Shown here: positions 49,201 to 61,700 of the stretch, one piece after another
Layout of the letters: each line of letters opens with the position of its first letter
How positions within the stretch are numbered: position 1 is the first letter of the stretch
Source of the DNA: Nymphaea colorata
Lineage: Eukaryota > Streptophyta > Magnoliopsida > Nymphaeales > Nymphaeaceae
DNA length: 64,000 bases
Direction of reading: 5' to 3'
NCBI RefSeq assembly: GCF_008831285.2
Contig: NC_045140.1
Span: 22,008,370 to 22,072,369, forward strand
The notes under the pieces: model-generated
Databases searched by the model: none
Told to the model about the DNA's origin: nothing
What the model saw: only the letters and a program-made list of their open reading frames with translations
Program-made: the position numbers and the translations under genes

Positions 49201-50132
49201 ATTTTCTGGTATAACCCTAGGACCTTGAAAGATGTTCAAATATTTCTTTTTCTGCCTTAAATGCTTATCGATAACCTTTCAAACTATCTTGAGGAGCTGA
49301 ATATCTTGTTGAGGAATACCAAAGGAAATTCAATATGTGCATTTCTGCGAAAGTTGATCAACCTACAATAGAGACGGATGAACAGGCAAAGAGTAAAACT
49401 TTCGTAATGAGGTATTAATTTAGCAGAGTAATGAGAATGGATGTAAACTCAGATGCTAGATATGTTAACGAAGAAAATTTTCTGGAAATTGGAAACGAGA
49501 CATGAAGAGGGTTTGCCTTAAATATTGCACTTCGATTATCTATTTGACGTCCAACGCCGTTGAGTTTATGCTGGTAATATTCAGACTCAAAATCGAATTC
49601 TTATAACATTATTTCCCTATCTCAGGCTCTGATACTCTCTGAAATTAAAGGGTCGCTATACTCCTTTAGGTTCACGAAACCCCATCGCTCCACCCCCTCC
49701 CGAGAAGAAGCGACCAGAAGAAACCCTAGAGAGAAAGAGAAAAGAGTGAAGTGATACCTGAGAGGATTGGCCCGAATGCTTGATTTGATAGGTTTGAAAG
49801 CCATGGAGGTCGCGGAAGAGATTGAAGATCTCACGTGGCTTGACGTCTCCCGGTAGACCGGCGATGAAGAGTGTCCTGAGCTCATCGGCATAGCCCTGCA
49901 TGGGTGGGAAAGACGGCGGGTAAGCCGCGTGAACGCCGGGCATTGCTGCTGCCGCTGGTGGCGGTGGTGGCTGCGCTTGCGGTTGTGGTTGGTGGAGGAG
50001 AAGGTGATGGTGCTGGGGATGGTGGTGAAGGTGGTGTAAGGAAGTTGGTGGCTGGGGAAGATATGGGTAATGAGGATTCTGAATGTTGGTCGTCGTCGTT
50101 GTCCCTCCGTAACCAGAAGCCATGGCGTCCAT
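43290..50132 (-). CDS. RNA-binding protein with two RRMs (At3g21215-like)
   Basis: Nine exons on the minus strand: 49758-50132, 47028-47090, 46035-46119, 45811-45879, 45472-45544, 45207-45249, 44599-44711, 44444-44513 and 43290-43397. All junctions are GT-AG and in phase, giving 332 aa, close to Arabidopsis At3g21215 (as I recall, about 340 aa). A His/Pro/Gln/Ala-rich region (20-70) leads into RRM1 (about 86-165; RNP2 TLFIAGL at 87-93, RNP1 AFAFAVFS at 126-133, closed by GSTLHIDLARSNSRTKR). RRM2 (about 252-325) has TLFVANL at 253-259 and LPVAFVDF near 289-296. RRM1 is split by introns within the domain. The family resembles fungal Whi3/Scw1-type RRM proteins; targets in plants are unclear. 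The leader just upstream of the ATG is a GA-rich tract. Confidence 0.93.
46247..46266. repeat. (GA)10 microsatellite in RRM intron 2
   Basis: An uninterrupted GA run within the intron between exons 2 and 3 of the RRM gene. Confidence 0.95.
48788..48900. repeat. 45-bp direct repeat in RRM intron 1
   Basis: Units 48788-48832 and 48856-48900 start aaggaagcatgaagctagaa and differ at two bases, with a 23-bp spacer. They lie in the 2.67-kb first intron. Confidence 0.9.
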
Positions 50133-53100
50133 TTCCCTCTCCCTCTCTCTCTCGCGCTTTCTCGATGTGCAAAACAGGGAAACAGGGACCCCGTTCGGTG
50201 GAGATGGAGGGATCGGAGGGGTGGGCTCACTGGTCGGGTTCTTTTACTTGGGTTAGGTTGGGTCTTATACAACGACTTGGACCTGCGGTGTACTTTTTAC
50301 GATCCAAATTCTGTGAGAACCCCTGACTACCTGTTTGGAATGACTTCGAGGAGGAAACCATATTCAGCTGTTTCGGTTGCCGGATAGAAAAACTCAGGAA
50401 GAATTAGAGTTGGGGAACAAGTATCTTGGCAACTTATTTGCAGAGGTAAGCCATCTCGGCCCTCAACATTCTTTCCCGTGCACCATGGTGCTCTTACATT
50501 GACGTTTGATGGCTTTGAATTTTGATTTAGAATTAAAATTCTAAAAACAAAATTCCATCTCAAATTGGAAATGACGCAAACTTCTTTGTTTGATGACATA
50601 GTACTCATTTCATAAACATGAAGTTTTTTTTAATTTCATCTAGCAAATCAATGTGTCCTATGTAGGGACCACAGAGAGACTATTAATCATCTCATTTTTT
50701 CATGTAAAACTACGAAAAGATCCATGGAATTGTTCTTACTGAAATTCGCAAAAATATGGAAGTATAAAAGGTTTACATATCATAAGGCATCAAGCAATAG
50801 CGGATCCAAAAAAAATTTCTAGAGGGGCACTGGTTTTCATACCTGGAGGGGAACACCATGTGTATAACACTGTCTTAATGTTCCTATCGCCGAGCATCCC
50901 CAAGGTGATCAACTGATACAAATGTTGGTCTGCTGAAAGTATGGTTCACGACTGCCATGCAAAATTGTGTGAAGTTTGGTACTAATCTTAGTTCTATCAT
51001 GGTCCCCTAATGGCTTGTTGCACTTGGATAATTTTAGCTGCCTGGAAATTTTGAACATAAATATCTTGTTCTCTAGACATGTTTGAAGCATTTAGCTTGT
51101 TTGCATTTAAGCTGTCGTATTTTACTTTATTTGCCAAGTACCCCTCCATCCGATATAAAACTCATATGGCAGTTTCGTTCTAGTTACGTTTGTTTCTTCT
51201 TATTTTCTATCTAATAAAAGCTGTGAAAAATGTCCGATATGCATCTTCCATAAGGAGGTGGAATATGATGCGGATGCTTGCTTGTGCCGGCAATTTGTAA
51301 ACGTCGTAAATTCCTCCGTTCCAGGCATAAATATCGCAAGATAGTATTGAAGTAAAAGTGCAGATACATATTACAGGTAGTAAGTAAATATCGCAGCTTT
51401 TTATTTAGTTAGGGCTCTAATAAAAGAAAACGACCCAAGGCAGTCGAGGCTCAAATGGTAGAAGTACAAAAAAGCAAGAAGCACCATAATTAAGTATCAA
51501 TGGCTTCTGTGCAGTTTGCCTTTCTTTCTTTTCCTTTTTAAATGCTTGCACCAATACAAATGGCACGACACTTGTTAAAGAATCCGGACTCCTGCAGAGA
51601 ACATGTGAGACCAAGAATATGCATTACCTAAGGTAATTGTGAGCGATATCCAGTAAATAAGAATTAAGTGCTTCCTCTCCTTCCAGGTTGATTAAACTTG
51701 CAGTGGTTGGACAGGGAGGGAAGCTTTGGAGATGGAAGAGGAGTCACCACCACCGGCTTCTTCAGTTCAAGTGGAAATGGCAGAAACCATGGTGATTATC
51801 AGAATCGATCATGCATAACGATGAGACCATCATGAAAGGCAGACCGCGACCGCTAGTTTTAAGCAATATGATGTGATGCCGTACCGTTCACCAATTTAAT
51901 GTGCAGTTGTATGGATGTAAAATGCGGCAGCAAAATGTAGATGAAGAAATTGTAAGATGAATCTTCCTTTCATATAATTTATCTAACGAAACATGAAAGG
52001 GAAAGCAATCCTAACGCATAACAGTTAAAAACTTAAAACTAGGAACAAATAAGTGAAGATCGTTATCTTACTTAGGCAACTGCTTCGTTTTAAACATCAT
52101 TTGCGGGGTTAGGATTTGATGCTTTCGTAGTTGTTTGGTTTTTTTTTTTTCTTTTAAGAAAATTGTCTTCCATTTATCTTACTATTCGTGCTTGCGTTCA
52201 ACTGATGGGCTTCTTTTGCAGGATTGGGCCGTTGGGTGGTTTTGACAAAATTCCGATTCTCAGCTGGAGAATAAACTGCTCAGTTTTTTTTTTTTTTTTG
52301 TACTTATTGAAGCGTTTATAGAATTGGAAGCATTGTTCGAAAGACAGAACCTTATTATGATTTAAGATTTCTTGTGTGCAGCTAACTTTTTGTGATTCTC
52401 TCTCTTTCTTTCCCCCTCTCTGTCTTGCAGCATTTCTCTTATTTCTCTTATGGTGCTGCTGTTTTGTATATTTGTTTTGCTTTTGCACCTTGTTCTTGTA
52501 TTTGAGAGACTTCTTATTCCCAAATTTAGTTATATATTCCCATTTTATAGTCTCTCTCTCACGTGTGCATGCACATACATGTGTCAAACATGAGGCAACA
52601 AAGATTAATAATTAGATGAACTGCACTGTAGATAAAGGTGACTCCACATTGCAAAATCCTTTACATGATTGTGAAAGTTCTGAAAGGATTCTGGTCTAAG
52701 TTTCTTTCCGTGACTAAAGACCCACGAAAACTAATCTTGTCTTTTCAAAGCCAATAGAATAAAAGAGCATATAATAACGCAGTTTTGCCTAGTGATTTAT
52801 GGAACTGTCTTAGTTGCCTATGATTGTTTTGTTGATCATGGTCAGAGAAGAATGGCAAGCATATTTTTTTATTGGTCTAACATCTGTTATCGACATCACT
52901 CCCTATCCGAATGAACACGCCAATTTGTATGAAGGGTTAATGGCAAATTATTGGTTTCAGACATTACATCGGCTCTTTGCGGGTATGGTACAAGGTCGAT
53001 GCACGTTTATATACAGGTCGATACACGCTGTGGATTCAGACTCAAACTCTGGCTTGGTTGGCTAAAACTCAATCTCAGTCTCACTAGTAAAAGCCAGTAA

Positions 53101-53512
53101 TTACATGCAAGCTGTTTCGGATTTAATCAGATATATAGTTCGGTTTAAACTTAGTTATAGATGTAAAAGTGCATGGATTAATAGCTATCAACTGGGTTCT
53201 ATTTTCCTAAACAAATCGGTTAATCTGAGATGTACCTCAGCCGGTTAACTGATAAGTCGTCTCCTCCGGTTTGCAGGAAAACGGACTTGAAGAAGCAAAA
53301 GGTAAAAAGGAGTTTCGAGAATCAGGGTACGAACGGCATATTGGGCCATATTTGGTCACAGGACGATTCGGTTCCCAGTTTCTAATAAATGGTCCGATTA
53401 ATGGACACCGGCAAATGGTGAGGAGAAGGGGCGGAGAGAGGGGAACGTGCCAGAAGAAGCATCGACTCGATCGCGTCGCATTTGGGAGAAGTTACCCAAG
53501 AGAGGGAGTGAT
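50133..53512. other. Divergent intergenic region between RRM gene and 165-aa gene
   Basis: About 3.4 kb. The left 200 bp is the GA-rich leader and promoter of the RRM gene. The rest is AT-rich with poly(T) tracts (for example near 52284-52300) and no supported gene. The last few hundred bases are more GC-rich and should hold the promoter of the next gene. Confidence 0.55.
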
Positions 53513-53779
53513 ATGGAGATGGATCCTTCTGCCTCTTCTTCTTTTCCATATGTTCAGAACGGGGAAGCACCGGACTTGATGGGCTTGCTGGCGCTGGCTC
53601 GCGAATTCGTCCAGCAAGGGCAGCCTTCTCATGCTCTTCAAGCGGTACGCTGCGTATACACTTCAAGAACCTGCCTACAATCTCTGCAATTAGTTGCTAG
53701 ATTTTCTTGTATTCTTAGTAGTGTATAAACCGAGATGACGTTTTCTTTTCTTTTGTTTGTTTGTTTCTTTCTTTCTTTT

Positions 53780-53817
<38 letters not shown>

Positions 53818-56800
53818 GGTGATCCATTAAACATCATTGTCTGTCTGGATGGTGATAGCAAGTTTTTATGATATAAATTGGTATGGAAGGTGAAACAGTA
53901 TTGTAGAAAGCAATATTGACGATCTGAAAATCGCGCCTCTTTGGCTTGTGGAGGTTGCGGGTTGAGTTTTGGTAATCTGGTTGTTGAAAACTGAACCTTT
54001 CGGGCGAGAGAGGCTGGAACTACGGAGTCGGTAACGGTTGCTTTGAGAAGGCTGTGATACCCAGAAAGTGATAGAACATATTCTCTTGGGCAGTGTGTTA
54101 CCTCCGACTTCTCTGTTTAGCAGGACGATTATGAGGACACATTTTAGAGCATTTTGTGAGAAACCATGTTTGGTGATTTAGCAAGGACTCAAAGAAGATG
54201 TGGTGTTCAACTCGACACCGTTTTCCATCTCTTGCGAAGGTGTTAAATATACAGCCGCTCGTCTGTAAAGCCAATGGAACATGTTGCAAAGAACTTGATG
54301 TACTTTCTTCGTGGAGAAGGCAAATGAACTGTTAGAAGAAAGGGAAGAAATAATAGTTTTTGCTGTTTTCCTGAATCATTATCTTCTTACCATTAAGGCC
54401 GACAAAACCCCAAGGGAACAAGTCATCTATATTCTATAGTATTCTTATATGAAAAGCAAAGCAATAGAAGATATCATAATGCAGTCAATCATGAGGTTCA
54501 ACTAGTGCCATAAGGTAGTGGACAACAATAGGGCTAACGGATAGTTTGCCAGCTTTGATTAGGAGGTTCAATGACCTTTTTTTAATCTACACAGGCCCGT
54601 GCAAATGGGTCGAGAAGCGATGCTTATTTCTGCCTCTTTTAATGCCGCTTGGACCATTTGATTAGTAGATTCGAGCAGCTCTTACTGGGACCAACAAAAT
54701 GCTGAGGATTGTGAAGTTTCCTTCTATAAGAGTAGGAAAATTTTCCGTCATTGGCACGACAAATTTCAAGGACCGCCAAGATGCTGATACCCTTTCTCAA
54801 ACATTTTACAAAGGGACCAATGAAATTAAATACTGTCGCTCCTGAACTTGCTAGTTGTGATTTTGCAAGAATATGCTTTCTGATCACATTGAAATTTGGG
54901 GGGAAAAAAAAAGACATCGCTTCCTGATGGCTCATTTTCACAACTTGTCTGGGCCACTAATGTGAAAAAGAGGAATTAGTTCATGGCCAAGTGAGTGGTA
55001 ACATAAGAAGTTTTAGCATAATTTTTTTCCAATCTAGAGGTTTGTTCTTAGCATATAGTCTGGAGACTGGACATATGTAGCATTGGGATTGAGGCATCAG
55101 AACAGAGATTCTTTGTCAAAAATTAACAATGTCCTGATGTTTGTCCAGGTTAATGACATCCACAAGTTGAGTGTGCTTTTGAGATACTGTGGAACTCCAG
55201 CTTGTCCAAGTCAGGAAGGGTGTAAGCAGCAAATTCAGAGCTCTGCTTAATGTAATTAATATTCTGCAAAATCATCCGTATATGTTCAGAAAAGAACATT
55301 AAGCTAAAAATATGGAATGGAATATGCTCTTCAGATATCTTTCAAGTTTGAGCTGATCAAATATTCTAGATGACCACAAACAGAAAACCTGGGATCAGGC
55401 CTTCTGTAAAACCATGAACCTATATTGAAAAATATTCATTGGGATGAGCCACTGATTTCTCTAAAACAGAACCTTGGTTGCAGAGATTTTTAATGAAGTA
55501 ACTGAACAAGAGAGAGACAAGAAATCCTCCGCATTTGCTGTTGATGCAAGGCTGCTGGAATTTTATGGGACTGTGTCTGACCTATTTTAAGGTTTTGTCA
55601 TTTTATCCTAGAGGATAATTTGTATTATAACTTCCAATGCAAGAGATGAATTAGGGAGGTAATATTTGGAATTTCGGACCCAGATAGATATCGGCATTCA
55701 GGAGATGCCTCATTCAAGTTTTGTGAAGCATTAGTTAATGCAGGTTAGAAATGACGAGTGGTAAAAGACTCAAGTAGTGGTAGGACAGGTAGAGACATAC
55801 AAGTTGATTTGAAGTATGTATCCCAACTAAGGTACTCCAGTAATCTTCTTTTCATTTTTCTCCAAACTGGGTTTCTCGTATTTGGTGCATGTTTCGAGTG
55901 TCAAAAGAGCACTCGTGTACTTTCGTTGGTAGTTGGCATTCTCTAGACGGGAATCCATTACCTCTTGTATAGAAGGCAGTGATTGAAGCTTCTATAAATT
56001 TTTAAAGATAAGGGAAGCTTCTATATTGATTATTTTAAAGTTCCATGCTGACATTTGTTCATGATCACACCCGAAGTTTCCTTCTTTTTGTGAGGGTAAA
56101 CTGTTCAATATGGAAATCTATTTCATTCAATATTTGTTACAAAGTTGTAATTTTGAATTCATGACTAATGTTGTATTATAATGTGTTCTAAACATGGTTG
56201 AATTCAATAAATAGTTCCTTCAGATAGATTTTTGATGTTGCTATCTTCTGTAAGACCACTAATATTGTGTTGTCTATTTATTTGCTATTCATGTTATAAC
56301 ATTATCAAGGGAGGTTCAACCTGCACATCTTATTTGTTATTTTTGTTATGCTAAGTTTTTCAAAACCATCCTGTTAGATATTTTATGCAATTTGCAAAAT
56401 GCTGCAATTATCCTGGGAAATACTCTTCCTAAGGAGCTGAAGTTCATAGCTAACAAACAAGTAATTAGGAAGCACTCTCTTGGACATGGTATTGGCCGTA
56501 GGCCCTCTTCATTGTGCCTTGTTAAGATTTAACTCAAGAAACCATGTGTAATTTTATTATGAAACCTTTCTGATTTAGCATTCGTAAAGAGACATCCATT
56601 TGATCCATGAGAAGCTTCACCAAGTTCCAATCTTATCTTTTTGCCAATTCTCCCTTGCACATCGGAAATGATAATGGCCGGACAGCTGGTAGAGCATATT
56701 TTCTTAGTATCACTTTTCTCTTTCTTGCGTTAGCACCCATTTTTTTTAACTGCTTTCAACAATTAGTTCTAATTATAGGACAAGTAATTCTCCCACAACC

Positions 56801-57272
56801 ATACGAAAATTAGCTTGCAATGCCGTCATTCATGTATGATATTCTTGCAAAATAGCCATCATAGGTTGTCCTCTATTGTTCACTAACCTTGAAATGCTTG
56901 GAACAGGTCGTTATGGCAGTGAAGTCCAGTGGTGGAGATGCTGCTGTTTCACAGACACTGGACAGAGCCCGTGAATTATATCGAAAGAAGATGCAGGTGA
57001 ACGTTGTGGCAGATGAACTCGCTTCCTTGTTTGCTGAATGTGTGATTTCTGAAGCACAACCAATGCACCCTGCACCATTGCCGTTTGATACTGGAGGCCA
57101 AATGCTCACTCCAGATGCTGAAGGGAACTCAATCCTTGAAAAAACTGGAAGAAAACAGATAATGTTGGACGCCTTTGCAGATGGCAGCAGCTTTATTTGT
57201 CTGCAGTGCGGAGGCCTGGTTAGCAATCTGCGTAAAGACGAGCATTTCGCGTATTGGTGCTGTGCAATTTGA
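53513..57272 (+). CDS. Uncharacterised 165-aa protein with a C-terminal CxxC...H...C motif
   Basis: Two exons, 53513-53644 and 56907-57272, join in phase (LQA then [10 protein letters not shown]) to 165 codons plus TGA. Residues 20-75 look alpha-helical ([23 protein letters not shown], given here in two parts: [11 protein letters not shown] and [12 protein letters not shown]), with a second helix [16 protein letters not shown]. Residues 77-95 form a third helix around [11 protein letters not shown]. The C-terminus has Cys142 and Cys145 (CLQC), His157 (DEHFAYW) and Cys162/Cys163, which could bind one zinc ion. I recall similar short plant proteins with the same ALQAVVMA and [10 protein letters not shown] blocks but no assigned function. 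The start is the first Met of a pair (MEMDP); starting at the second changes two residues. The single intron is 3262 bp. Confidence 0.85.
53645..56906 (+). other. Intron of the 165-aa gene
   Basis: Starts GT after GCG and ends AG before GTC. It contains a (TC)n run near its start and otherwise AT-rich DNA. The 100-codon minus frame at 54639-54941 has no domain I recognise. I cannot explain the intron's size by a named element. Confidence 0.7.
53782..53814. repeat. (TC)n microsatellite
   Basis: An uninterrupted TC run of about 33 bp near the 5' end of the intron of the 165-aa gene. Confidence 0.95.
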
Positions 57273-57401
57273 TAGCAGATTTTGTGCTTGTCGCCTATGT
57301 GCTGTCCTCTGGTTTGTTACATGGTACTAGGTGTCAGTCCCGAGGTGTATCAGGTATACTGGAGTCTTGTGATGGAGTCGTATTCTGTATCTTATAAGCG
57401 C

Positions 57402-57439
57402 ATAAGATGTTAGTATGATGATAAGATGTTAGTATGATG
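57402..57439. repeat. Perfect 19-bp tandem duplication
   Basis: ataagatgttagtatgatg occurs at 57402-57420 and again at 57421-57439, probably within the 3' untranslated region of the 165-aa gene. Confidence 0.95.
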
Positions 57440-58213
57440 ACGGGATGATTGTGGGATCATGAAATCAGTTCAACCATCATGAAAAGCAATAATGAACGTT
57501 AGCTTTTCATCTCCAACGAACATGGAGATTTTTATGTCAGTTATCTCTGTGAATCCCATGCTCTTAACTTGGAATCCATCTTAGTTACAGGTTGTATCGT
57601 GCTCTATCGTTCATCTGTTTATGCAGGCGTCCAGTGTTACTGTCTTAGATCCACATGGACTCAGACGGCGGTGAGGTTCGTAACCATGCGGCTTGCGCCG
57701 GAGAGTTACTCAGGGGAATAGCACCACCTGTTTTAGGCACGTGCTTTTGCTAAAAGAAAAATCCTTTTTTTCTATCTTAAAAATGTGGAAGTATTTAGAT
57801 AACATGCTATTGCACTTTGATTATAACGAAAGTTACTAGATTATGTCAAGACGTTAGAAGCGACGATTACAATCTGTCGATAACATGGTTACCAACTTAC
57901 CTTTTGGCCGCATAAGATTAATATATATTTTTTCCTGACCACCTTTTGTTTGACGGATCGCGCATATTACCAAGTGTCAGCAACGTCTTTTTTCACGAAC
58001 TGATGTTTTTTAAAAGGTTTTTGTTGGAGACTAACAACCACTTTAGAAAGGATAGGACGTCTGGTATGAAGCAACGGAACCCTAAAGAGAAAGGGAAAAT
58101 GTGAATAACAGCTAGCAGCATGAATTTAACAAATTGGTGCCATCCAAGTATTACGAGCAGGTTGGCCCATTGCATAAATCACGTACTTACTGGTTCCCTG
58201 AACCATATACATA

Positions 58214-58267
58214 GCTTATAATTCCGTATGATATACTCAGGCTTATAATTCCATATGATATACTCAG
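58214..58267. repeat. 27-bp tandem duplication
   Basis: Units 58214-58240 and 58241-58267 start gcttataattcc and differ at one base. Confidence 0.95.
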
Positions 58268-58700
58268 GCCTAGAGAAACTTAGGACGTTCACTTCCTCGG
58301 GGTTTGGACTTGGGGCTTGATTCAACACTGCCAGGTGGAAAGTCGATAACCCTGTACACCGTACACGGAGACATTTTGTTTCATGAAGATCGACAGATCC
58401 AACGCAGCGATTACCAGCAAGAGAGAGAGATGCCCACTTGAATTTTTGTCAAAAAAAAAAATTGCAAGATTTTCTGGATTTCTGTTTTTGTTGAATGGTA
58501 GAGAATAAGCAGATGTACGCTATAGAAACAAATGAAACTCCATGTGGCATTCACCAGATGGAGCATTTGACACCTCTAATACAATTATAGAATCCGAACA
58601 ATGGGGCTTCCCCTCGTAACAAGGATTGCACCAGCCGGATAATGAATGACCAAAAAGAATGAACTTAGCCTGGAAGAATGAAACCTGAAGATCCAAACAC

Positions 58701-61700
58701 CTACGCAAGCTTTTTGGCTCTCCCTTGAGAAACAGAATTATCTTCCTTCTTAGAAGTTGAGCATTCGGGTTTCTTTGCCCAAGCAGGAGCACGATCTGGT
58801 TCATAACGGTAATCATAGAATAACTCCTCCCCACCGCATATTCGCTCCTTGGCAAATATTCCCACTCTATGATCGCCTGCCACCATAATAACCTAGACAT
58901 TTGAAGGAGGGACATTAATCACGAGCAACAAAAATGTGTGCGCCCGTGTGTGTGCGTGTGGGAGAGAGAGAGGAGAGCGAGTGAAACCTTTGCATAACAA
59001 TTTGGATCTGGTGAGTGGTTAGCAAATTTTAACTTGTCACCTTTTCTGTAAGCATCCAGAACAAACTGTAGAATAATAACAAAAGTATAAAAAGTGAGAC
59101 ATGCTAAACTGAACCAACTTCCGGTCATAACCTTAGAAAAGTGTTAAAAGAAAAGGGGTTGCAAGCATGCTAGAGAGAGAGAAAGAGAGAAAAAGAGGTA
59201 GTACTTGATCATTTAGGTTGAAAAGGAATGATGAATTTTCCCTGTCGTATATCTTCCCACGCTTATCTGCTTCTCGGTGCGAAATCAATTCACCAGTATA
59301 TTCCCCTAGATACTCATGTTTATTTACACTATTCTGGACAACCAATGAAGATTTAGCTCTATGCAACAAGATGAGGACGAAAAATGCACTTGGACAAAGA
59401 CTACCTTCAAGAATGCACCCCAACCAGAAATATCTGATGGTCCAAGTAAAACCTGCAGACAGCACAGAATGCCAAATTGTATCCCGTAGTCAAAATCTAA
59501 AAATGCGAGTGGCACCGTAAGACGGACACCCCCACCACGCCCTCAAAACAGACGCGAATATTTTAATAACAAACTCATGGAGAAAGTCCTTTAGGATGTA
59601 CAACAGCTTCGAGCCTAGGGAAGGCATTCACTCCTTGCAACCAATAACAGTTCAAACAGATTATGGTGATAGCAATCAACAGTTAACTTTTAACAACATT
59701 TGAAATTTTCATTCATGAATCCATTAAATTCAATTACAATCAGTTAAATTCATGTACAGATATAATGTGTCTGCCAAGGATATCATATCTGACAGTTCTG
59801 ACCTCTCTTTCTCCGATACACATTTTTACTGTTAGTTTTGGTGAAAATATAAATTGTTAAACATTTATATAGGGATACTAGAGGATAGTTAGATAAGTTT
59901 CTCCAGTTAAATTCTTTTAGAAGGTGAAGAAAGATAAGAAGGTAAAAGCTTTTGTTTCAGTTCCAAGATTATTTCGGATGTGGGAGGGAGAATCTTTCCT
60001 GGAATGAACTACTGACAAAGGTATAATAGTTCGAAAAACCAAGATAATAAAGAAATCCTCTACACATACCCTTTGTTGCTGTTTGAGAAGCAGCTTCATG
60101 TTTCTGCATTCATAATTATCACCTCTCTGGGGAGGACCTCCAAGCATGCCATCACCACAACTGGCAGAAGCAAAACAAATATCACCACAAATTGCAGAGA
60201 GTTAGCTCCAGTACTAAAAATACTAAAAACAGCGGCAGATAAACCACAAAAGAAATTGTTAAAGTCTTCGAACCAATCAAACTGGAAACTACCTAGTGTC
60301 CCAGGCAATCTAATCAGAGAGAGAGAGACTAAGTGCCTATGTGTTCCCACATATAAGAGCCACCTATTCTAGTAGGACTCTTCACCTTGTGACAATAACT
60401 CATGGTTCTGGATCCATGAAGGTTATGTTCTTTGTCACCTTACATTTAGCAAAACATAGAATACCCAAAAGTCAAGAAGCGTGACCAACTCATTTCTGAG
60501 TCCAAACTTAAGGAACCAACTAACATTCGATGCTGGGAGAAAAAACAAGGGATTTTTGAGAGTCTTGAGACAGAAGATATTGAGATGGTAAATGCACATG
60601 AGTTCTGAACATTTTTTGAGATGAATAGTTATGATTTATGAATGGCCCCACAAAATAAGAAAATACAAAGTATTTAACTAGGAGATCAGTAATTAACAAA
60701 TAAAGCTATCCCATGCAAAATAGCGGCTAATAACAGAAAATAAAGAGCAATAAAGAAACAGATCTCATATGAACTAATCAAATATATATATTACCCAACC
60801 CAACAATTCCTGCAAACGTCTGGATCACACTCCCGATCAGCAGCAAAGCATGGGCATTGGCGACTTCGACATTGGCTTTTTGCACAATGGCAACCTCTAA
60901 ACCGGTTCTTGCAACTTTTTGGGCATCTAGAAAATGAAAGCAGTAATTTATCATTTCCAACATGAAACAGAGCATAAGCTACATTCATAAGGATGAGGGA
61001 GACAGCGCGAGGAAAAAAATTCACTACTAAATTCTAGGGAACTATTAACTGTTGCTTATTGAAGAATGGAAAAAGGGGGGAATTGATTTCAACGGAACAT
61101 CTAACATCATGACAGCCTATATGATGATATACACGAGAAGAAAAATTTCTGCTACATCTCATCTACAGAAACAAGAGAAGGGAGAATATAAAAAAAAAAT
61201 GAATTAGGAACTCAAATATCTCAGTTGAAGTGTCAACTATGAAGTAAATAATTTGATTGCACAAAAATAAACCTAGAATTTGTAATGTCTTAAAAAAAAG
61301 AAGAAACTTGTATGGGCTAAAGTTTAAGTGTCAAACTTGGATATGGATATCAACACCGCATGTTATTAACCACAAAGAGAAGTGTTGCAAAACTAACGAG
61401 AGAAATAGCCAATAATTCAATCAATAGAAGATCCAAAACATGAGACTAATTCAGCCAGCAGAACAGACCAGTGCAACAAAGAGGCAAAACCACAAGCTTA
61501 AGATCTACAATATACAGGAACTAACCCACAGTATTTTTCACAGCATGTTCCATTCCGAAGGCAGCTGCACTGCTTCCCACAGGCAGATTGACAGCTACAT
61601 GGGGTATACTGCCTGCAAGGCTGGTCCTTTCTGTCAGTCATTCTTTTTCTTATTGAATGCAAACCAGCAGATTTCCAGGTGTACTTCAACCGGCGCACTC

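Larger units (their letters stand above)
57273..58700. other. Tail-to-tail spacer between the 165-aa gene and the E(z) gene
   Basis: The 3' regions of both genes lie here. It holds two recent tandem duplications (57402-57439 and 58214-58267). No coding frame is supported. Confidence 0.6.

Noticed and set aside
49904-50326. 140-codon plus-strand frame over RRM exon 1
   Set aside because: Antisense shadow of the His/Pro-rich coding exon of the RRM gene.
54639-54941. 100-codon minus-strand frame in the intron of the 165-aa gene, as a possible element remnant
   Set aside because: No block matched a transposon or host family I know, so it was not listed as an element.
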